Shown: in pieces, positions 1 to 8,923 of the stretch
Layout: each line of letters opens with the position of its first letter
Numbering within the stretch: the stretch's first letter is position 1
Source of the DNA: Flavobacteriaceae bacterium Ga0077528
GTDB lineage: Bacteria > Bacteroidota > Bacteroidia > Flavobacteriales > Flavobacteriaceae
Direction of reading: 5' to 3'
DNA: 64,000 nucleotides
NCBI GenBank assembly: GCA_001464475.1
Contig: LNDX01000001.1
Location: 62,001 to 126,000 of the forward strand
Notes under the pieces: model-generated
Seen by the model: the letters and a program-made list of their open reading frames with translations, nothing else
Databases searched by the model: none
Told to the model about the DNA's origin: nothing
Program-made: the position numbers and the translations under genes

Positions 1-204
1 ACACCAACCACCACGATAGATAATCAAAACTGTTTTTTTGTTAAAAATGTCACTAGTCGAAACCGCTTTATTATCAACAGAAATCAAATCTTGTTTCGGA
101 ATTTTTTCTCCAATTAATAGTGGTGAAATATCTTCTGCTTTCTCTGCAATTTGTGCTGAACTTATTCCAGAAATTGCTAACAAAATAAAAAGGAACTTTT
201 TCAT
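1..204 (-). CDS. Peroxiredoxin-like (AhpC/TSA family) protein, N-terminal part only
   Basis: The gene starts with ATG at 204 and runs off the left edge, so only 68 residues are visible. They begin with a Sec signal peptide (MKKFLFILLAISGISSAQ) and end in YRGGWC. That motif is the start of the YRGGWCPxC redox centre of AhpC/TSA-type thioredoxin-fold proteins, so the last visible Cys is probably the peroxidatic or nucleophilic residue. The signal peptide places it in the periplasm or envelope. The family call rests on that short motif and on the preceding PLLIGEKIP stretch, which resembles the usual N-terminus of the fold. The substrate cannot be inferred. Confidence 0.65.
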   Translation of the reverse strand, partial: MKKFLFILLAISGISSAQIAEKAEDISPLLIGEKIPKQDLISVDNKAVSTSDIFNKKTVLIIYRGGWC

Positions 205-279
205 AGGTGTTTTTCTAATTTATTTAGCAAAGATAATGCCGTCAAAATAATTGAAATGTAAGATGGATTACATTAGCGA

Positions 280-3200
280 TTAATTCAATTTAAAATTCAC
301 CTGCAATTTCTCTAATTGTTCCAATAATTCTTTAGAAATTTTCACTTTTAGCTTTCTGCTTTTCATTTCTAATGAAGTTATTTTGCGTATTTCCTCAACT
401 TCTGTTTTGGTGATTTCCATCGCAACTTCTTCTTCATTATCGGTTTCAACTTCAATGATTTCGTCTTCTGCCTCTGATTCATCATCAGTTAATTCTGCAG
501 AAGGAATTGGCATTGGAGCCGCAACTGTTTCTATCGTTCTTTTAACAATTTCGGTTTCTACTACTTCAAAATCTACTTGCTTATCACCTTCATTTTGTTG
601 AAAAACAGCACTCAATTGCTGAATTAAATCTTGTCTTATATCTTTAATATTGATTTGAACTGCTAATTTTTTTGCAAAAGTTGGTAATACATCTGCTAAT
701 AATTTGGCATCAAGAAAAGTAATTCGTGGATCAGATTTCTTTCCGGTTTCGCGATTTACCCAACCATCTTTTACATTTATTTTGAAATAAATAAATTGAT
801 TATTCACTAAGAAATGACGGAATTTTAAATATTCTTCGTCAAAAATTCTAAAGTCATAACTTTCGTCATATCCTTCCAAAGTAAACATTGCCCAATCTTT
901 TCCGTTTTTACCTGTTCTATATTGGAAATTTGTTACAATACCTCCAAAGGTTAGATTTTTACCAATTAGGTTTCCTAAACTCTTTAAATGCGTCAATTTC
1001 ACATTACAGAAATAATTCATTTCAAATCGATAATCGTCAAGCGGATGTCCCGAAATGTAAATTCCAACAACTTCTTTTTCTTTGGCTAATTTTTCCATGG
1101 TACTCCATTCTTCGCATGGTGGCACAACTGGTTCTGCAATTTGAACATCACTAGCTTCGCCAAATAAACTCACTTGCGATGAATTTTCGTTTTCTTGAAA
1201 TTTGGAACCAAATCGCATGGCTTTTTCTAAAAATGTAATTCCTTCGCCTTCAATGTGGAAATATTGTGCACGATGTGTATCGGTAAAACAATCAAATCCT
1301 CCGGCATAAGCCAAACTTTCAAAAGCTTTTTTATTGGCAGAACGCAAATCAATTTTTTTAGCCAAATCAAATATCGACTTATATGGAGCATCTTTTCTGC
1401 TTTGAACAATAGTATCCACTGCATTGGCTCCAACTCCTTTAACAGCGCCCATTCCGAATCGTACGGCATTGTTCTCGTTTACCGTGAATTTATAAAATGA
1501 TTCATTTACATCTGGACCAAGAACTTGCAATCCCATACGCTTACATTCTTCCATAAAGAACGAAACTTGCTTGATATCGTTCATGTTATTAGAAAGCACC
1601 GCAGCCATATATTCTGCTGGATAATGCGCTTTTAGATAAGCCGTTTGATAAGCAATCCATGCGTAACAAGTAGAGTGTGATTTATTAAAAGCATAACTTG
1701 CAAAGGCTTCCCAATCCTTCCAAATTTTTTCCAAAATTTTAGCATCATGACCTTTTGCAGCAGCTTGCTCGACAAATTTTGGCTTCATTTTATCCAACGT
1801 TGGTCGGTCTTTTTTCCCCATCGCCTTACGCAAAACGTCGGCATCACCTTTAGAGAAATCGGCTAACGATTGTGACAAAAGCATTACTTGCTCTTGATAA
1901 ACTGTAATTCCGTAGGTTTCGCCCAAGTATTCTTCGCAAGCATCTAAATCGTATTTTATTTCCTCTTCACCATTTTTTCTACGAACGAAAGAAGGAATAT
2001 ATTCCAATGGTCCTGGACGATAAAGTGCGTTCATAGCAATTAAATCTCCGAAAACAGTGGGTTTTAAATCGCGAAGGTATTTCTGCATTCCAGGCGACTC
2101 GTATTGGAAAATACCAACCGTTTCACCTCTTTGGAATAATTCATAAGTTTTAACATCATCAATTGGAAAAGTATCTGGATCTAATTGAATTCCGGTTCTG
2201 TACTTTACTAATTTGACTGTATCTTTTATTAAGGTTAGGGTTTTCAAACCCAAGAAGTCCATTTTTAATAATCCTGCACTTTCTGCAACCGAGTTATCAA
2301 ATTGGGTTACATATAATTCAGAATCTTTGGCTGTTGTAACTGGAACGAAATTCGTAATATCACTGGGCGTAATAATCACACCACAGGCGTGAATTCCGGT
2401 ATTACGAAGTGAACCTTCTAAAACTTTAGCTTGTTGAATGGTTTCGCCTGATAATTCTCCGTCGTTAGCAATGGCAATTAATTCTTTTACTCTATCAAAT
2501 TCATCGGAACGTAATGCTTTTTTGACGTCTTCTTCTTTTTCTGAAATAAATCGAGCCAAATTCCATTTAGAAGGCATCATTCCTGGAATTAATTTTGCAA
2601 TTCTATCGGCTTCAAAAAGCGGTAAATCCAATACTCGAGCCGTATCACGAATGGCTGATTTGGTTGCCATTTTACCATAAGTAATAATCTGAGCAACCTG
2701 ATTGGAACCGTATTTATTGATTACATACTCCATAACACGACCACGACCTTCATCGTCGAAGTCAATATCAATATCGGGCATCGAAACCCTATCTGGATTT
2801 AAGAATCTCTCAAAAAGCAAATCGTACTTAATTGGGTCAATATTGGTAATTCCTAAACAATAAGCCACCGCAGAACCAGCAGCAGAACCACGACCTGGAC
2901 CAACCGACACATCCATTTTTCTAGCTTCGGCGATGAAATCCTGTACAATTAAGAAATAGCCTGGATAACCTGAATTGGAAATCGTTAGTAACTCAAAATC
3001 CAATCGTTCTTGAATTTCTGGAGTGATTTCGCCATAACGTTTTTGAGCGCCATTCATGGTTAAATGGCGTAAATAAGCATTTTCACCACGTACGCCACCA
3101 TCGGCTTCATCTTCTGGATTTAAAAATTCTTCAGGAATAGTAAATTTTGGAAGTAATACATCGCGATACAACGAATACGTTTCAACCTTATCAATAATTT

Positions 3201-4839
3201 CTTGAACGTTAATAATGGCTTCTGGCAAATCAGTAAACAATTTTTTCATCTCATCTTCCGATTTAAAATAATATTCCTGATTTGGCAATCCATAACGATA
3301 ACCTCTACCTCTACCTATTGGTGTGGCTTGTTTTTCACCATCTTTTACGCATAATAAAATATCGTGAGCATTGGCATCTTCTTTGTTTACGTAATAAGTA
3401 TTGTTAGTAGCAACTAATTTTACTTTGTGCTTTTGTGAAAACTCAATCAAGGTTTTGTTGACACGATTTTCGTCTTCTTGATTGTGGCGCATGATTTCTA
3501 AATAAAAATCATCTCCAAATTGTTCTTTCCACCAAATTAGCGCTTCTTCAGCTTGATTTTCTCCAACATTTAAAATTTTACTAGGAATTTCTCCATATAA
3601 ATTTCCTGATAAAACAATGATATCTTCTTTGTATTGTTCTACTACCGATTTATCAATTCTTGGAACATAATAAAATCCATCGATGTATGCGATAGAAGAC
3701 ATTTTGGCTAAATTGTGATAGCCTTTTTTATTCTTAGCTAAAAATACTACTTGATAGCCGTTATCTTTTTTGGTTTTGTCTTTATGATTGTCACAAATAT
3801 TAAACTCACAACCTACGATTGGAATAATTTCATTGTCTGTTGGTTCTTCTCCGTTTTCAATTGCTGCTTCAATTTTCAGTTTAACAGCTTTGTTATGATT
3901 CATAACCGCACTAACAAAATGAAAAGCACCCATCATATTTCCAGTATCGGTCATGGCTACAGCAGGCATTTTAGTTTTTGCAGCAGCAGCAACTAACGAA
4001 GGAATTCCTATAGTAGATTGTAAAACTGAAAATTGAGTATGATTGTGTAAATGAGCAAATCGAGATTGTTTGAAATCTTTTTTATCAGCATCAGAAATTG
4101 AGGTTTGAACCGTTTCATCTTCACTTTTTTGAAGTTTCTTTCTAATTTGTTCAGAAGCTTCTTTAAGATTGATGTGTTTCAATCCAATTAATTGAACTGA
4201 TCTTGGATTTTTTAATTGAAAATCTTCAAAATATTCTGGTTCAACATCAAGTTCTTCTTTGGTAAAAATTTCTGTACGAATTAATTCTAAGAAACAACGT
4301 GTTGTAGCTTCAACGTCGGCAGTTGCGTTGTGTGCTTCTGCAAATGGTTCGTTGAAAAGATATTGATGTAATTCTGTTAATGTTGGCAATTTGAATTTTC
4401 CGCCTCGTCCACCAGGAAGTTTTAATAACGATGCGGTAACTTCGGTACAGGTATCTAAAATCGGCATTTGCGACATTGGAGAACTGATTCCCATTCGGTA
4501 GAATTCGCAACCCATGATGTTGATATCAAAACCAACGTTTTGTCCGACTATAAATTTAGCTTTAGATAACGCTATGTTGAATTTTTCCAACATTTCTTTG
4601 AGTTGGATGCCTTGTTGTTGTGCTAATTCGGTAGAAATTCCGTGAATTCTTTCTGCATCATAAGGAATATTGAAACCTTCTGGATTGATAAGATAATCTT
4701 GATGTTCAACAAGATTTCCCATATCGTCGTGCAACTGCCATGCAATTTGAATACATCTTGGCCAATTGTCTGTATCAGAAATTGGTGCAGCCCAACTTTT
4801 TGGTAATCCTGTGGTTTCGGTGTCGAATATTAAATACAT
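280..4839 (-). CDS. dnaE: DNA polymerase III alpha subunit with fused N-terminal 3'-5' exonuclease
   Basis: This is the replicative polymerase catalytic subunit, 1519 residues. Residues 1-185 form a DnaQ-like DEDDh proofreading exonuclease: DTETTGLP at 6-13, a NVGFD Exo II motif near 100, and HNATADVEAT near 170. A PHP domain follows from about 258 (HLHNHTQFS). The polymerase core has GPGRGSAAGSA and the catalytic PDIDIDFDD near 687. The usual order palm, tandem HhH and OB fold continues, and an acidic segment rich in Glu and Asp lies near 1440-1480. E. coli DnaE lacks the exonuclease part and is about 1160 residues. The fused form is known in Bacteroidota, where it can supply proofreading in the same chain. 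The start ATG at 4839 is fixed by the first exonuclease motif. Confidence 0.97.
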   Translation of the reverse strand: MYLIFDTETTGLPKSWAAPISDTDNWPRCIQIAWQLHDDMGNLVEHQDYLINPEGFNIPYDAERIHGISTELAQQQGIQLKEMLEKFNIALSKAKFIVGQNVGFDINIMGCEFYRMGISSPMSQMPILDTCTEVTASLLKLPGGRGGKFKLPTLTELHQYLFNEPFAEAHNATADVEATTRCFLELIRTEIFTKEELDVEPEYFEDFQLKNPRSVQLIGLKHINLKEASEQIRKKLQKSEDETVQTSISDADKKDFKQSRFAHLHNHTQFSVLQSTIGIPSLVAAAAKTKMPAVAMTDTGNMMGAFHFVSAVMNHNKAVKLKIEAAIENGEEPTDNEIIPIVGCEFNICDNHKDKTKKDNGYQVVFLAKNKKGYHNLAKMSSIAYIDGFYYVPRIDKSVVEQYKEDIIVLSGNLYGEIPSKILNVGENQAEEALIWWKEQFGDDFYLEIMRHNQEDENRVNKTLIEFSQKHKVKLVATNNTYYVNKEDANAHDILLCVKDGEKQATPIGRGRGYRYGLPNQEYYFKSEDEMKKLFTDLPEAIINVQEIIDKVETYSLYRDVLLPKFTIPEEFLNPEDEADGGVRGENAYLRHLTMNGAQKRYGEITPEIQERLDFELLTISNSGYPGYFLIVQDFIAEARKMDVSVGPGRGSAAGSAVAYCLGITNIDPIKYDLLFERFLNPDRVSMPDIDIDFDDEGRGRVMEYVINKYGSNQVAQIITYGKMATKSAIRDTARVLDLPLFEADRIAKLIPGMMPSKWNLARFISEKEEDVKKALRSDEFDRVKELIAIANDGELSGETIQQAKVLEGSLRNTGIHACGVIITPSDITNFVPVTTAKDSELYVTQFDNSVAESAGLLKMDFLGLKTLTLIKDTVKLVKYRTGIQLDPDTFPIDDVKTYELFQRGETVGIFQYESPGMQKYLRDLKPTVFGDLIAMNALYRPGPLEYIPSFVRRKNGEEEIKYDLDACEEYLGETYGITVYQEQVMLLSQSLADFSKGDADVLRKAMGKKDRPTLDKMKPKFVEQAAAKGHDAKILEKIWKDWEAFASYAFNKSHSTCYAWIAYQTAYLKAHYPAEYMAAVLSNNMNDIKQVSFFMEECKRMGLQVLGPDVNESFYKFTVNENNAVRFGMGAVKGVGANAVDTIVQSRKDAPYKSIFDLAKKIDLRSANKKAFESLAYAGGFDCFTDTHRAQYFHIEGEGITFLEKAMRFGSKFQENENSSQVSLFGEASDVQIAEPVVPPCEEWSTMEKLAKEKEVVGIYISGHPLDDYRFEMNYFCNVKLTHLKSLGNLIGKNLTFGGIVTNFQYRTGKNGKDWAMFTLEGYDESYDFRIFDEEYLKFRHFLVNNQFIYFKINVKDGWVNRETGKKSDPRITFLDAKLLADVLPTFAKKLAVQINIKDIRQDLIQQLSAVFQQNEGDKQVDFEVVETEIVKRTIETVAAPMPIPSAELTDDESEAEDEIIEVETDNEEEVAMEITKTEVEEIRKITSLEMKSRKLKVKISKELLEQLEKLQVNFKLN

Positions 4840-4955
4840 CTGAAAGTAATTAGTGATAAGTGAATAGTAATTAGCAAGAAAAAACTAATTAATAATTACA
4901 TTTTCAAAAGTACATTTTAAGGAAGAGATTGTCAATTTTAGTTATTAACAAAAAC

Positions 4956-4987
4956 AAAAAAACCATCCGAATTCTCGAATGGTTTTT
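4956..4987 (-). terminator. Rho-independent terminator of the RRM gene
   Basis: A short hairpin (AAAACCAT...ATGGTTTT arms around an inner CGA/TCG pair) is flanked by an A-run on the left, which reads as a U-tract on the minus strand. It lies just after the RRM protein stop and before dnaE. Confidence 0.75.
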
Positions 4988-5009
4988 GTAGTATAATAAG
5001 TTTGAAAAA

Positions 5010-5384
5010 CTAGTATCTTCCTCTGTTACCGCCACCACTGTTTCTATCGTTGTAGCTTGAACCACCACCACGAGAATTACCACCACCATTGTAACCACCA
5101 CTACTTGGACGGTTGTTAGAAAAAGATTTTCTCTCTCCTTCTGGTTTTGGTTCTGATTTGTTTACTACAATTGTACGACCTTCTACAGTAGCACCGTTCA
5201 ATTCAGTAATTGCTTTTTCAGCTTCTTCATCGCTTTCCATTTCAACAAAACCGAAACCTTTACTTCTTCCAGTAAATTTATCAGTAATAATTTTAACAGA
5301 ACTAACCTTTCCGTACACTTCAAAAGACTCTCTTAAATCTGCTTCCTCAATACTCCAAGGAAGACTTCCAACAAAAATGTTCAT
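5010..5384 (-). CDS. Glycine-rich RRM RNA-binding protein
   Basis: A single RNA recognition motif covers residues 1-80, with RNP2 as IFVGSL (3-8) and RNP1 as KGFGFVEM (about 42-49). A low-complexity tail rich in Gly, Ser, Asn and Arg (about 85-124) ends in GNRGRY. This is the build of the small bacterial glycine-rich RNA-binding proteins common in Bacteroidota and cyanobacteria. There they are thought to bind single-stranded RNA and act in stress or post-transcriptional control. It is a single-gene unit bounded by terminators at 4956 and 5467. The target RNAs are unknown. Confidence 0.93.
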   Translation of the reverse strand: MNIFVGSLPWSIEEADLRESFEVYGKVSSVKIITDKFTGRSKGFGFVEMESDEEAEKAITELNGATVEGRTIVVNKSEPKPEGERKSFSNNRPSSGGYNGGGNSRGGGSSYNDRNSGGGNRGRY

Positions 5385-5466
5385 AATTTTATTTTAAAAT
5401 TCCTGTCAAAGGTACGCTAAATAAAATGTAATCTACTATTAATTAGGTATTAATTATTATTTTAAC

Positions 5467-5502
5467 AAAAAAAGCCGTTCCCAATTTAGGAACGGCTTTT
5501 TG
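5467..5502 (-). terminator. Rho-independent terminator of the lipoprotein gene
   Basis: A strong GC hairpin (AGCCGTTCC / GGAACGGCT, 7-base loop) has an A-run on its left and a T-run on its right. It lies 17 bases past the stop of the 5520-6263 gene and could work in both directions. Confidence 0.85.
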
Positions 5503-5519
5503 TAAATATCTTTTATTTT

Positions 5520-6263
5520 TTATGGTGCTGGAACAATTGGAATCTTGTAAAAAGTTCCATATTGAAAATTAACTAATGGTGAACCAACTGTACCTAAATT
5601 TATAGCATTAAATTTAAATGTTCCAGTAACAGTAGCGCCTGTGTTTTCTGTGATAACAACTTCTCCATTGCTTCCTTCTACATTTAAAACTCTCACTTTA
5701 GCGTTATTTCCACCACCTGTAATTGTTATTAAATCTCCTGCTTTGTAGCCATTTCCTGGAGAAGCAACTTTAACGGATGTTACAACACCACTAGTATTTG
5801 TTATTACACTTAATGTTAATCCAGAACCTGAACCACCTGTAGTTGCATGAGAACTGTTGCATGCATAACTGCCATCAATCAATACACAATCAGAAGTATA
5901 TCCTGATCCGCCAGCGAACATTTGCGAATTCATTCTAGCAACAGGTCCATTTATGATTTTAGTTTCATAATTCAAATTAACATCATCAAATGATGAAGAA
6001 TAAGATGCTATGGTATTTAGATTTGTTGTGCCTAAATAATATGTTCCTTTAGCTCCACTAGCAATATCAATTTCTACTTCTTCATCCTGCGCAAGAGCTA
6101 CCAAAGTTAAAGCTCCATTAGATGACCTATATGCTTTTACATCAATACCATTAAAAAAAACATCATCTCTGTAAGCCTGAAATGCAGGATTACTAAATTT
6201 AACTTCTTCACTACATGATGCCAAAGCAAGTGTAACTACTAATAAGGTAACTAATTTTTTCAT
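5520..6263 (-). CDS. Hypothetical lipoprotein with glycine-rich repeat region
   Basis: A lipoprotein signal ends in the lipobox LALASC with Cys17, so the mature protein should be lipid-anchored, probably to the outer membrane. The first half (about 20-110) looks like a small beta-rich domain. Residues 125-215 hold Gly/Ser/Thr-rich stretches such as GGSGSGLTL and NGYKAGDLITITGGG, which resemble the short repeats seen in phage tail-fibre and adhesin-like beta proteins. I do not recognise a named family for the whole chain. It is monocistronic, with its own terminator. Confidence 0.8.
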   Translation of the reverse strand: MKKLVTLLVVTLALASCSEEVKFSNPAFQAYRDDVFFNGIDVKAYRSSNGALTLVALAQDEEVEIDIASGAKGTYYLGTTNLNTIASYSSSFDDVNLNYETKIINGPVARMNSQMFAGGSGYTSDCVLIDGSYACNSSHATTGGSGSGLTLSVITNTSGVVTSVKVASPGNGYKAGDLITITGGGNNAKVRVLNVEGSNGEVVITENTGATVTGTFKFNAINLGTVGSPLVNFQYGTFYKIPIVPAP

Positions 6264-6364
6264 TTTGAATATGTATTACAACCACAAAAATAGTTTTTTT
6301 CACGAATTAAGCTATTTTTTTTAACTAAAAATCGATGAAAAAGTATTTTTTTTAATTGTATTAG

Positions 6365-6391
6365 TTTGAATGAAAAAGTTTTATATCTTTG
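6365..6391 (+). promoter_or_regulatory. Bacteroidota-type promoter of rpsP
   Basis: TTTG at 6365-6368 (the -33 element) and TATCTTTG at 6384-6391 (the TAnnTTTG -7 element) are separated by 15 bases. The predicted transcript start is near 6397, giving a leader of about 45 bases before the rpsP ATG. Confidence 0.6.
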
Positions 6392-6441
6392 CACCCTTAA
6401 TTAATCGAGGTCGAGTACCTCAAAATTTAATCAAAAAGATT

Positions 6442-7038
6442 ATGTCAGTAAAAATTAGATTACAAAGACACGGTAAAAAACAAAAACCATTTTACTGGAT
6501 CGTAGCGGCTGATGCTCGCGCAAAAAGAGATGGTAGATTCCTTGAAAAATTAGGAACTTACAATCCAAACACAAATCCTGCAACTATTGATTTAAACCTT
6601 GACCAAGCGGTACAATGGTTACACAATGGTGCTCAACCAACAGATACTGCTAGAGCAATTCTTTCTTACAAAGGTGCTTTATTGAAACACCACCTTGATG
6701 GAGGAGTTCGTAAAGGTGCTTTAACTCAAGAACAAGCTGATGCAAAATTAGCTGCTTGGATTGAAGAAAAAGCTGGAAAAGTTGACGCTAAAAAAGACGG
6801 ATTGTCAAAAAAACAAGCTGAAGCTAAAGCTAAAGCATTAAAAGCTGAAGTTGCTGCAAACGAAAAACGTGCAAACGCTGCTGCTGAAGCATTGAAAGCT
6901 GCTGAAGCTCCAGAAGTTGTAGAAGAAGAAGTTGCTGAAGTTGCAGAAGAGGTTGTTGCTGAAGTTGCTGTTGAGGAAACTCCTGCAATAGAAGAAGCTC
7001 CAGCTGCTGATGAAGCTAGCGAAGAAACTGAAGCTTAA
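6442..7038 (+). CDS. rpsP: 30S ribosomal protein S16 with long Ala/Glu/Lys-rich C-terminal extension
   Basis: Residues 1-80 are a standard S16 (MSVKIRLQRHGKKQKPFYWI, then DARAKRDGRFLEKLGTYNP). S16 is normally 80-90 residues, whereas this one has 198. The extra tail from about 110 on is almost entirely Ala, Glu, Lys and Val and ends strongly acidic (SEETEA). Such tails occur in Bacteroidota S16 proteins and their role is unclear. I chose the ATG at 6442 because it gives the conserved SVKIRL start. An upstream in-frame ATG at 6370 lies before the predicted transcript start. It is followed closely by rimM, as in many bacteria. Confidence 0.96.
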   Translation: MSVKIRLQRHGKKQKPFYWIVAADARAKRDGRFLEKLGTYNPNTNPATIDLNLDQAVQWLHNGAQPTDTARAILSYKGALLKHHLDGGVRKGALTQEQADAKLAAWIEEKAGKVDAKKDGLSKKQAEAKAKALKAEVAANEKRANAAAEALKAAEAPEVVEEEVAEVAEEVVAEVAVEETPAIEEAPAADEASEETEA

Positions 7039-7050
7039 TTTGTTGCGATA

Positions 7051-7575
7051 ATGCGTAAAGAAGATTGTTTCTACTTAGGCAAAATCGCTAAAAAATTTAG
7101 TTTTAAAGGTGAAGTCCTTATCTATTTAGATACTGACGAACCAGAATTATATGAAGATATGGAATCAGTTTTTGTTGAATACAACAAAAATCTGGTTCCA
7201 TTTTTTATTGAAAATTGTAACCTACACAAAGGTGATTTTCTTCGAGTGAAATTTGAAGATGTCGATGATGAAGCAGAAGCTGACTCTATTATGGGTTGCG
7301 AAATTTACCTTCCTTTAAATATGTTGCCAAAACTTGAAGGCAACAAATTCTACTTTCATGAAGTTATCGGTTTTGAAATTGAAGACCAACGTTTAGGAGT
7401 TTTTGGAAAAATTGTTTCAATAAACGATACTTCAGCTCAACCACTTTTTGAAGTAATCAATGGCAATGTTGAAATACTTGTCCCTATGATTGATCAGTTT
7501 TTGGTTAAAATCGATAGAGAGAATAAGAAAGTAATTATGGATTTACCAGAAGGATTGGTGGAAATGTATCTTTAG
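7051..7575 (+). CDS. rimM: 16S rRNA processing factor RimM
   Basis: The 174-residue protein matches the usual RimM size. Its N-terminal barrel carries GKIAKKFSFKGEVLIYLDTD, the family signature near 10-30. The C-terminal PRC-barrel half includes FEVINGNVEILVPMID. RimM binds S19 and helps mature the head of the 30S subunit. It lies 12 bases after rpsP and is probably co-transcribed with it, matching the widespread rpsP-rimM pair. The last bases of its stop codon touch the intergenic repeat that begins at 7575. Confidence 0.95.
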   Translation: MRKEDCFYLGKIAKKFSFKGEVLIYLDTDEPELYEDMESVFVEYNKNLVPFFIENCNLHKGDFLRVKFEDVDDEAEADSIMGCEIYLPLNMLPKLEGNKFYFHEVIGFEIEDQRLGVFGKIVSINDTSAQPLFEVINGNVEILVPMIDQFLVKIDRENKKVIMDLPEGLVEMYL

Positions 7576-7648
7576 GAAATTCCAATATTTTAAATCCCAA
7601 ATTCCAATATTTTGGAAATTCCAATATTTTAAATCCCAAATTTCAATC
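7575..7648 (+). repeat. Tandem 39-bp intergenic repeat (two copies)
   Basis: Two near-identical units begin with GGAAATTCCAATATTTTAAA at 7575 and 7614. The second copy diverges at its end (AATTTCAATCCT). Each unit itself contains two ATTCCAA-like words. Inverted forms of the same word lie on the other side of the next gene (8046-8081). Confidence 0.85.
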
Positions 7649-7683
7649 CTTAGAAAAATTCTAATTTAAAAAATTTGACTTTT

Positions 7684-8031
7684 ATGAGTAAACCATTTGA
7701 TTTAGAAGAAAGAACTTATTTATTTGCTAGAGATTGTAGACTATATATTCAAAAACTACCAAAAACTATTTCAAATATTGAAGACGGAAAGCAATTAGTT
7801 AGATCTTCGGGATCCGTTGGCGCTAATTATATTGAAGCTAATGAAAAACTAGGCGATAAAGATTTGTCTTTTAGATTAAAGATTGCTAGAAAAGAAGCAA
7901 AAGAATCTAAATATTGGATACGCTTATTAGAAGACTTAAATTCTAATTTAAAGGAAGAATCAAACTTATTGTTTATTGAAGCCGAAGAATTGAGAAAAAT
8001 ACTTTCTACTATAATATCTAAAACATCCTAA
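7684..8031 (+). CDS. Four-helix-bundle protein, S23 / 23S rRNA intervening-sequence family
   Basis: This 115-residue, highly charged alpha-helical protein has the family pattern: FDLEERTYLFARDCR near the start, LVRSSGSVGANYIEANE in the middle and KEAKESKYWIRLLED in the third helix. It matches the four-helix-bundle family first noted in 23S rRNA intervening sequences and related to Avd of diversity-generating retroelements. Molecular function is unknown. It sits alone between rimM and a tRNA methyltransferase, flanked on both sides by ATTCCAA-type repeats in opposite orientation. That suggests a recently inserted unit. I used ATG 7684 over TTG 7675. Confidence 0.9.
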   Translation: MSKPFDLEERTYLFARDCRLYIQKLPKTISNIEDGKQLVRSSGSVGANYIEANEKLGDKDLSFRLKIARKEAKESKYWIRLLEDLNSNLKEESNLLFIEAEELRKILSTIISKTS

Positions 8032-8045
8032 ATTTAACCTGAGTT

Positions 8046-8081
8046 CAAATTGGAATTTGGAATTTAAAAAATTGGAATTTT
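8046..8081 (-). repeat. Inverted counterpart of the ATTCCAA intergenic repeat
   Basis: Three TTGGAATTT words occur within 36 bases. They are the reverse complement of the AAATTCCAA words at 7575-7648 on the other side of the four-helix-bundle gene. Confidence 0.75.
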
Positions 8082-8087
8082 TTAACT

Positions 8088-8795
8088 ATGTTTTCATTTA
8101 AACAATTTACCGTTCAACATGACAAATGCGCTATGAAAATTGGCACAGATGGCGTTTTACTTGGCGCTTGGTGTCCGATTGATAACAACCCATTTTCGGT
8201 TTTGGATATTGGAGCTGGAACTGGAATTCTTTCTTTAATGTTGGCACAAAGAAGTAATGCTGAACAAATTGATTCTTTAGAAATTGATGAGGAAGCCTAC
8301 GAACAATGTGTGGAAAACTTCGAAAATTCTCCTTGGTCTGATAGATTATTTTGTTTTCACGCAGGTTTGGATGAATTTGTAGAGGAACCTGAAGATGAAT
8401 ATGATATCATAATTTCAAACCCTCCATTTTATTCTGAAAATTATAAAACTGATTATTCTCAGAGAGATTTAGCTCGTTTTCAAGATGCTTTACCTTTTGA
8501 AGATTTGATTGAGGCTGCCGATTTACTCTTATCAGAAAACGGAATTTTTGCTGTAATTATTCCATATAAAGAAGAAGAACGATTTATAGATTTATGTGCC
8601 GAAGTGGAACTGTTTCCTGTAAAAGTAACTCGTGTAAAAGGCTCACATACCACACCTATTGTTAGAAGTTTACTTGCATTTAAACGTTACGAACTTTCTG
8701 TTTTAACAGCAGACGAATTGGTTATTGAAATCAGTCGTCATGAATACACTGATGATTACATTAATCTTACAAAAGATTTCTACTTGAAGATGTAA
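8088..8795 (+). CDS. tRNA1(Val) (adenine37-N6)-methyltransferase, TrmN6/YfiC family
   Basis: This 235-residue class I AdoMet-dependent methyltransferase has the AdoMet loop LDIGAGTGILSLML near 45-58, an acidic end of strand 2 (SLEIDEEA) and the N6-adenine catalytic motif ISNPPFY near 112-118. The N-terminal FKQFTVQHDKCAMKIGTDG is characteristic of the YfiC group, which methylates A37 of tRNA1Val in E. coli. The exact tRNA substrate here is inferred. A PrmC-like or other MTS-family enzyme is the main alternative but fits the N-terminus less well. Confidence 0.88.
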   Translation: MFSFKQFTVQHDKCAMKIGTDGVLLGAWCPIDNNPFSVLDIGAGTGILSLMLAQRSNAEQIDSLEIDEEAYEQCVENFENSPWSDRLFCFHAGLDEFVEEPEDEYDIIISNPPFYSENYKTDYSQRDLARFQDALPFEDLIEAADLLLSENGIFAVIIPYKEEERFIDLCAEVELFPVKVTRVKGSHTTPIVRSLLAFKRYELSVLTADELVIEISRHEYTDDYINLTKDFYLKM

Positions 8796-8893
8796 TTTCA
8801 CTTTTAATAATATTCTTTCCTTTTTTCGTAAAAAAATTAACAAATTCTGAAAATTTATAACATTCGTTGAATGATATAATAAATTAGTTTATG

Positions 8894-8901
8894 TAATTTT
8901 G
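8894..8901 (+). promoter_or_regulatory. -7 promoter box upstream of glutaryl-CoA dehydrogenase
   Basis: TAATTTTG fits TAnnTTTG and lies 22 bases before the ATG at 8924. A TTG at 8867-8869 could be part of a -33 element, but its spacing is long. Confidence 0.45.
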
Positions 8902-8923
8902 CCATCATTAAAATTTCAATCAA

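Noticed and set aside
888..1154. Plus-strand frames opposite dnaE (also 383-601 and 1255-1500)
   Set aside because: All lie inside the well-supported dnaE gene and show no family features.
4904..5101. Val/Thr-rich minus-strand frame over the RRM tail
   Set aside because: It is the Gly-rich repeat tail of the RRM gene read in another frame, followed by the terminator.
7575..7648. Possible CRISPR array
   Set aside because: Only two units, no unique spacers, no cas genes; it is a tandem repeat.
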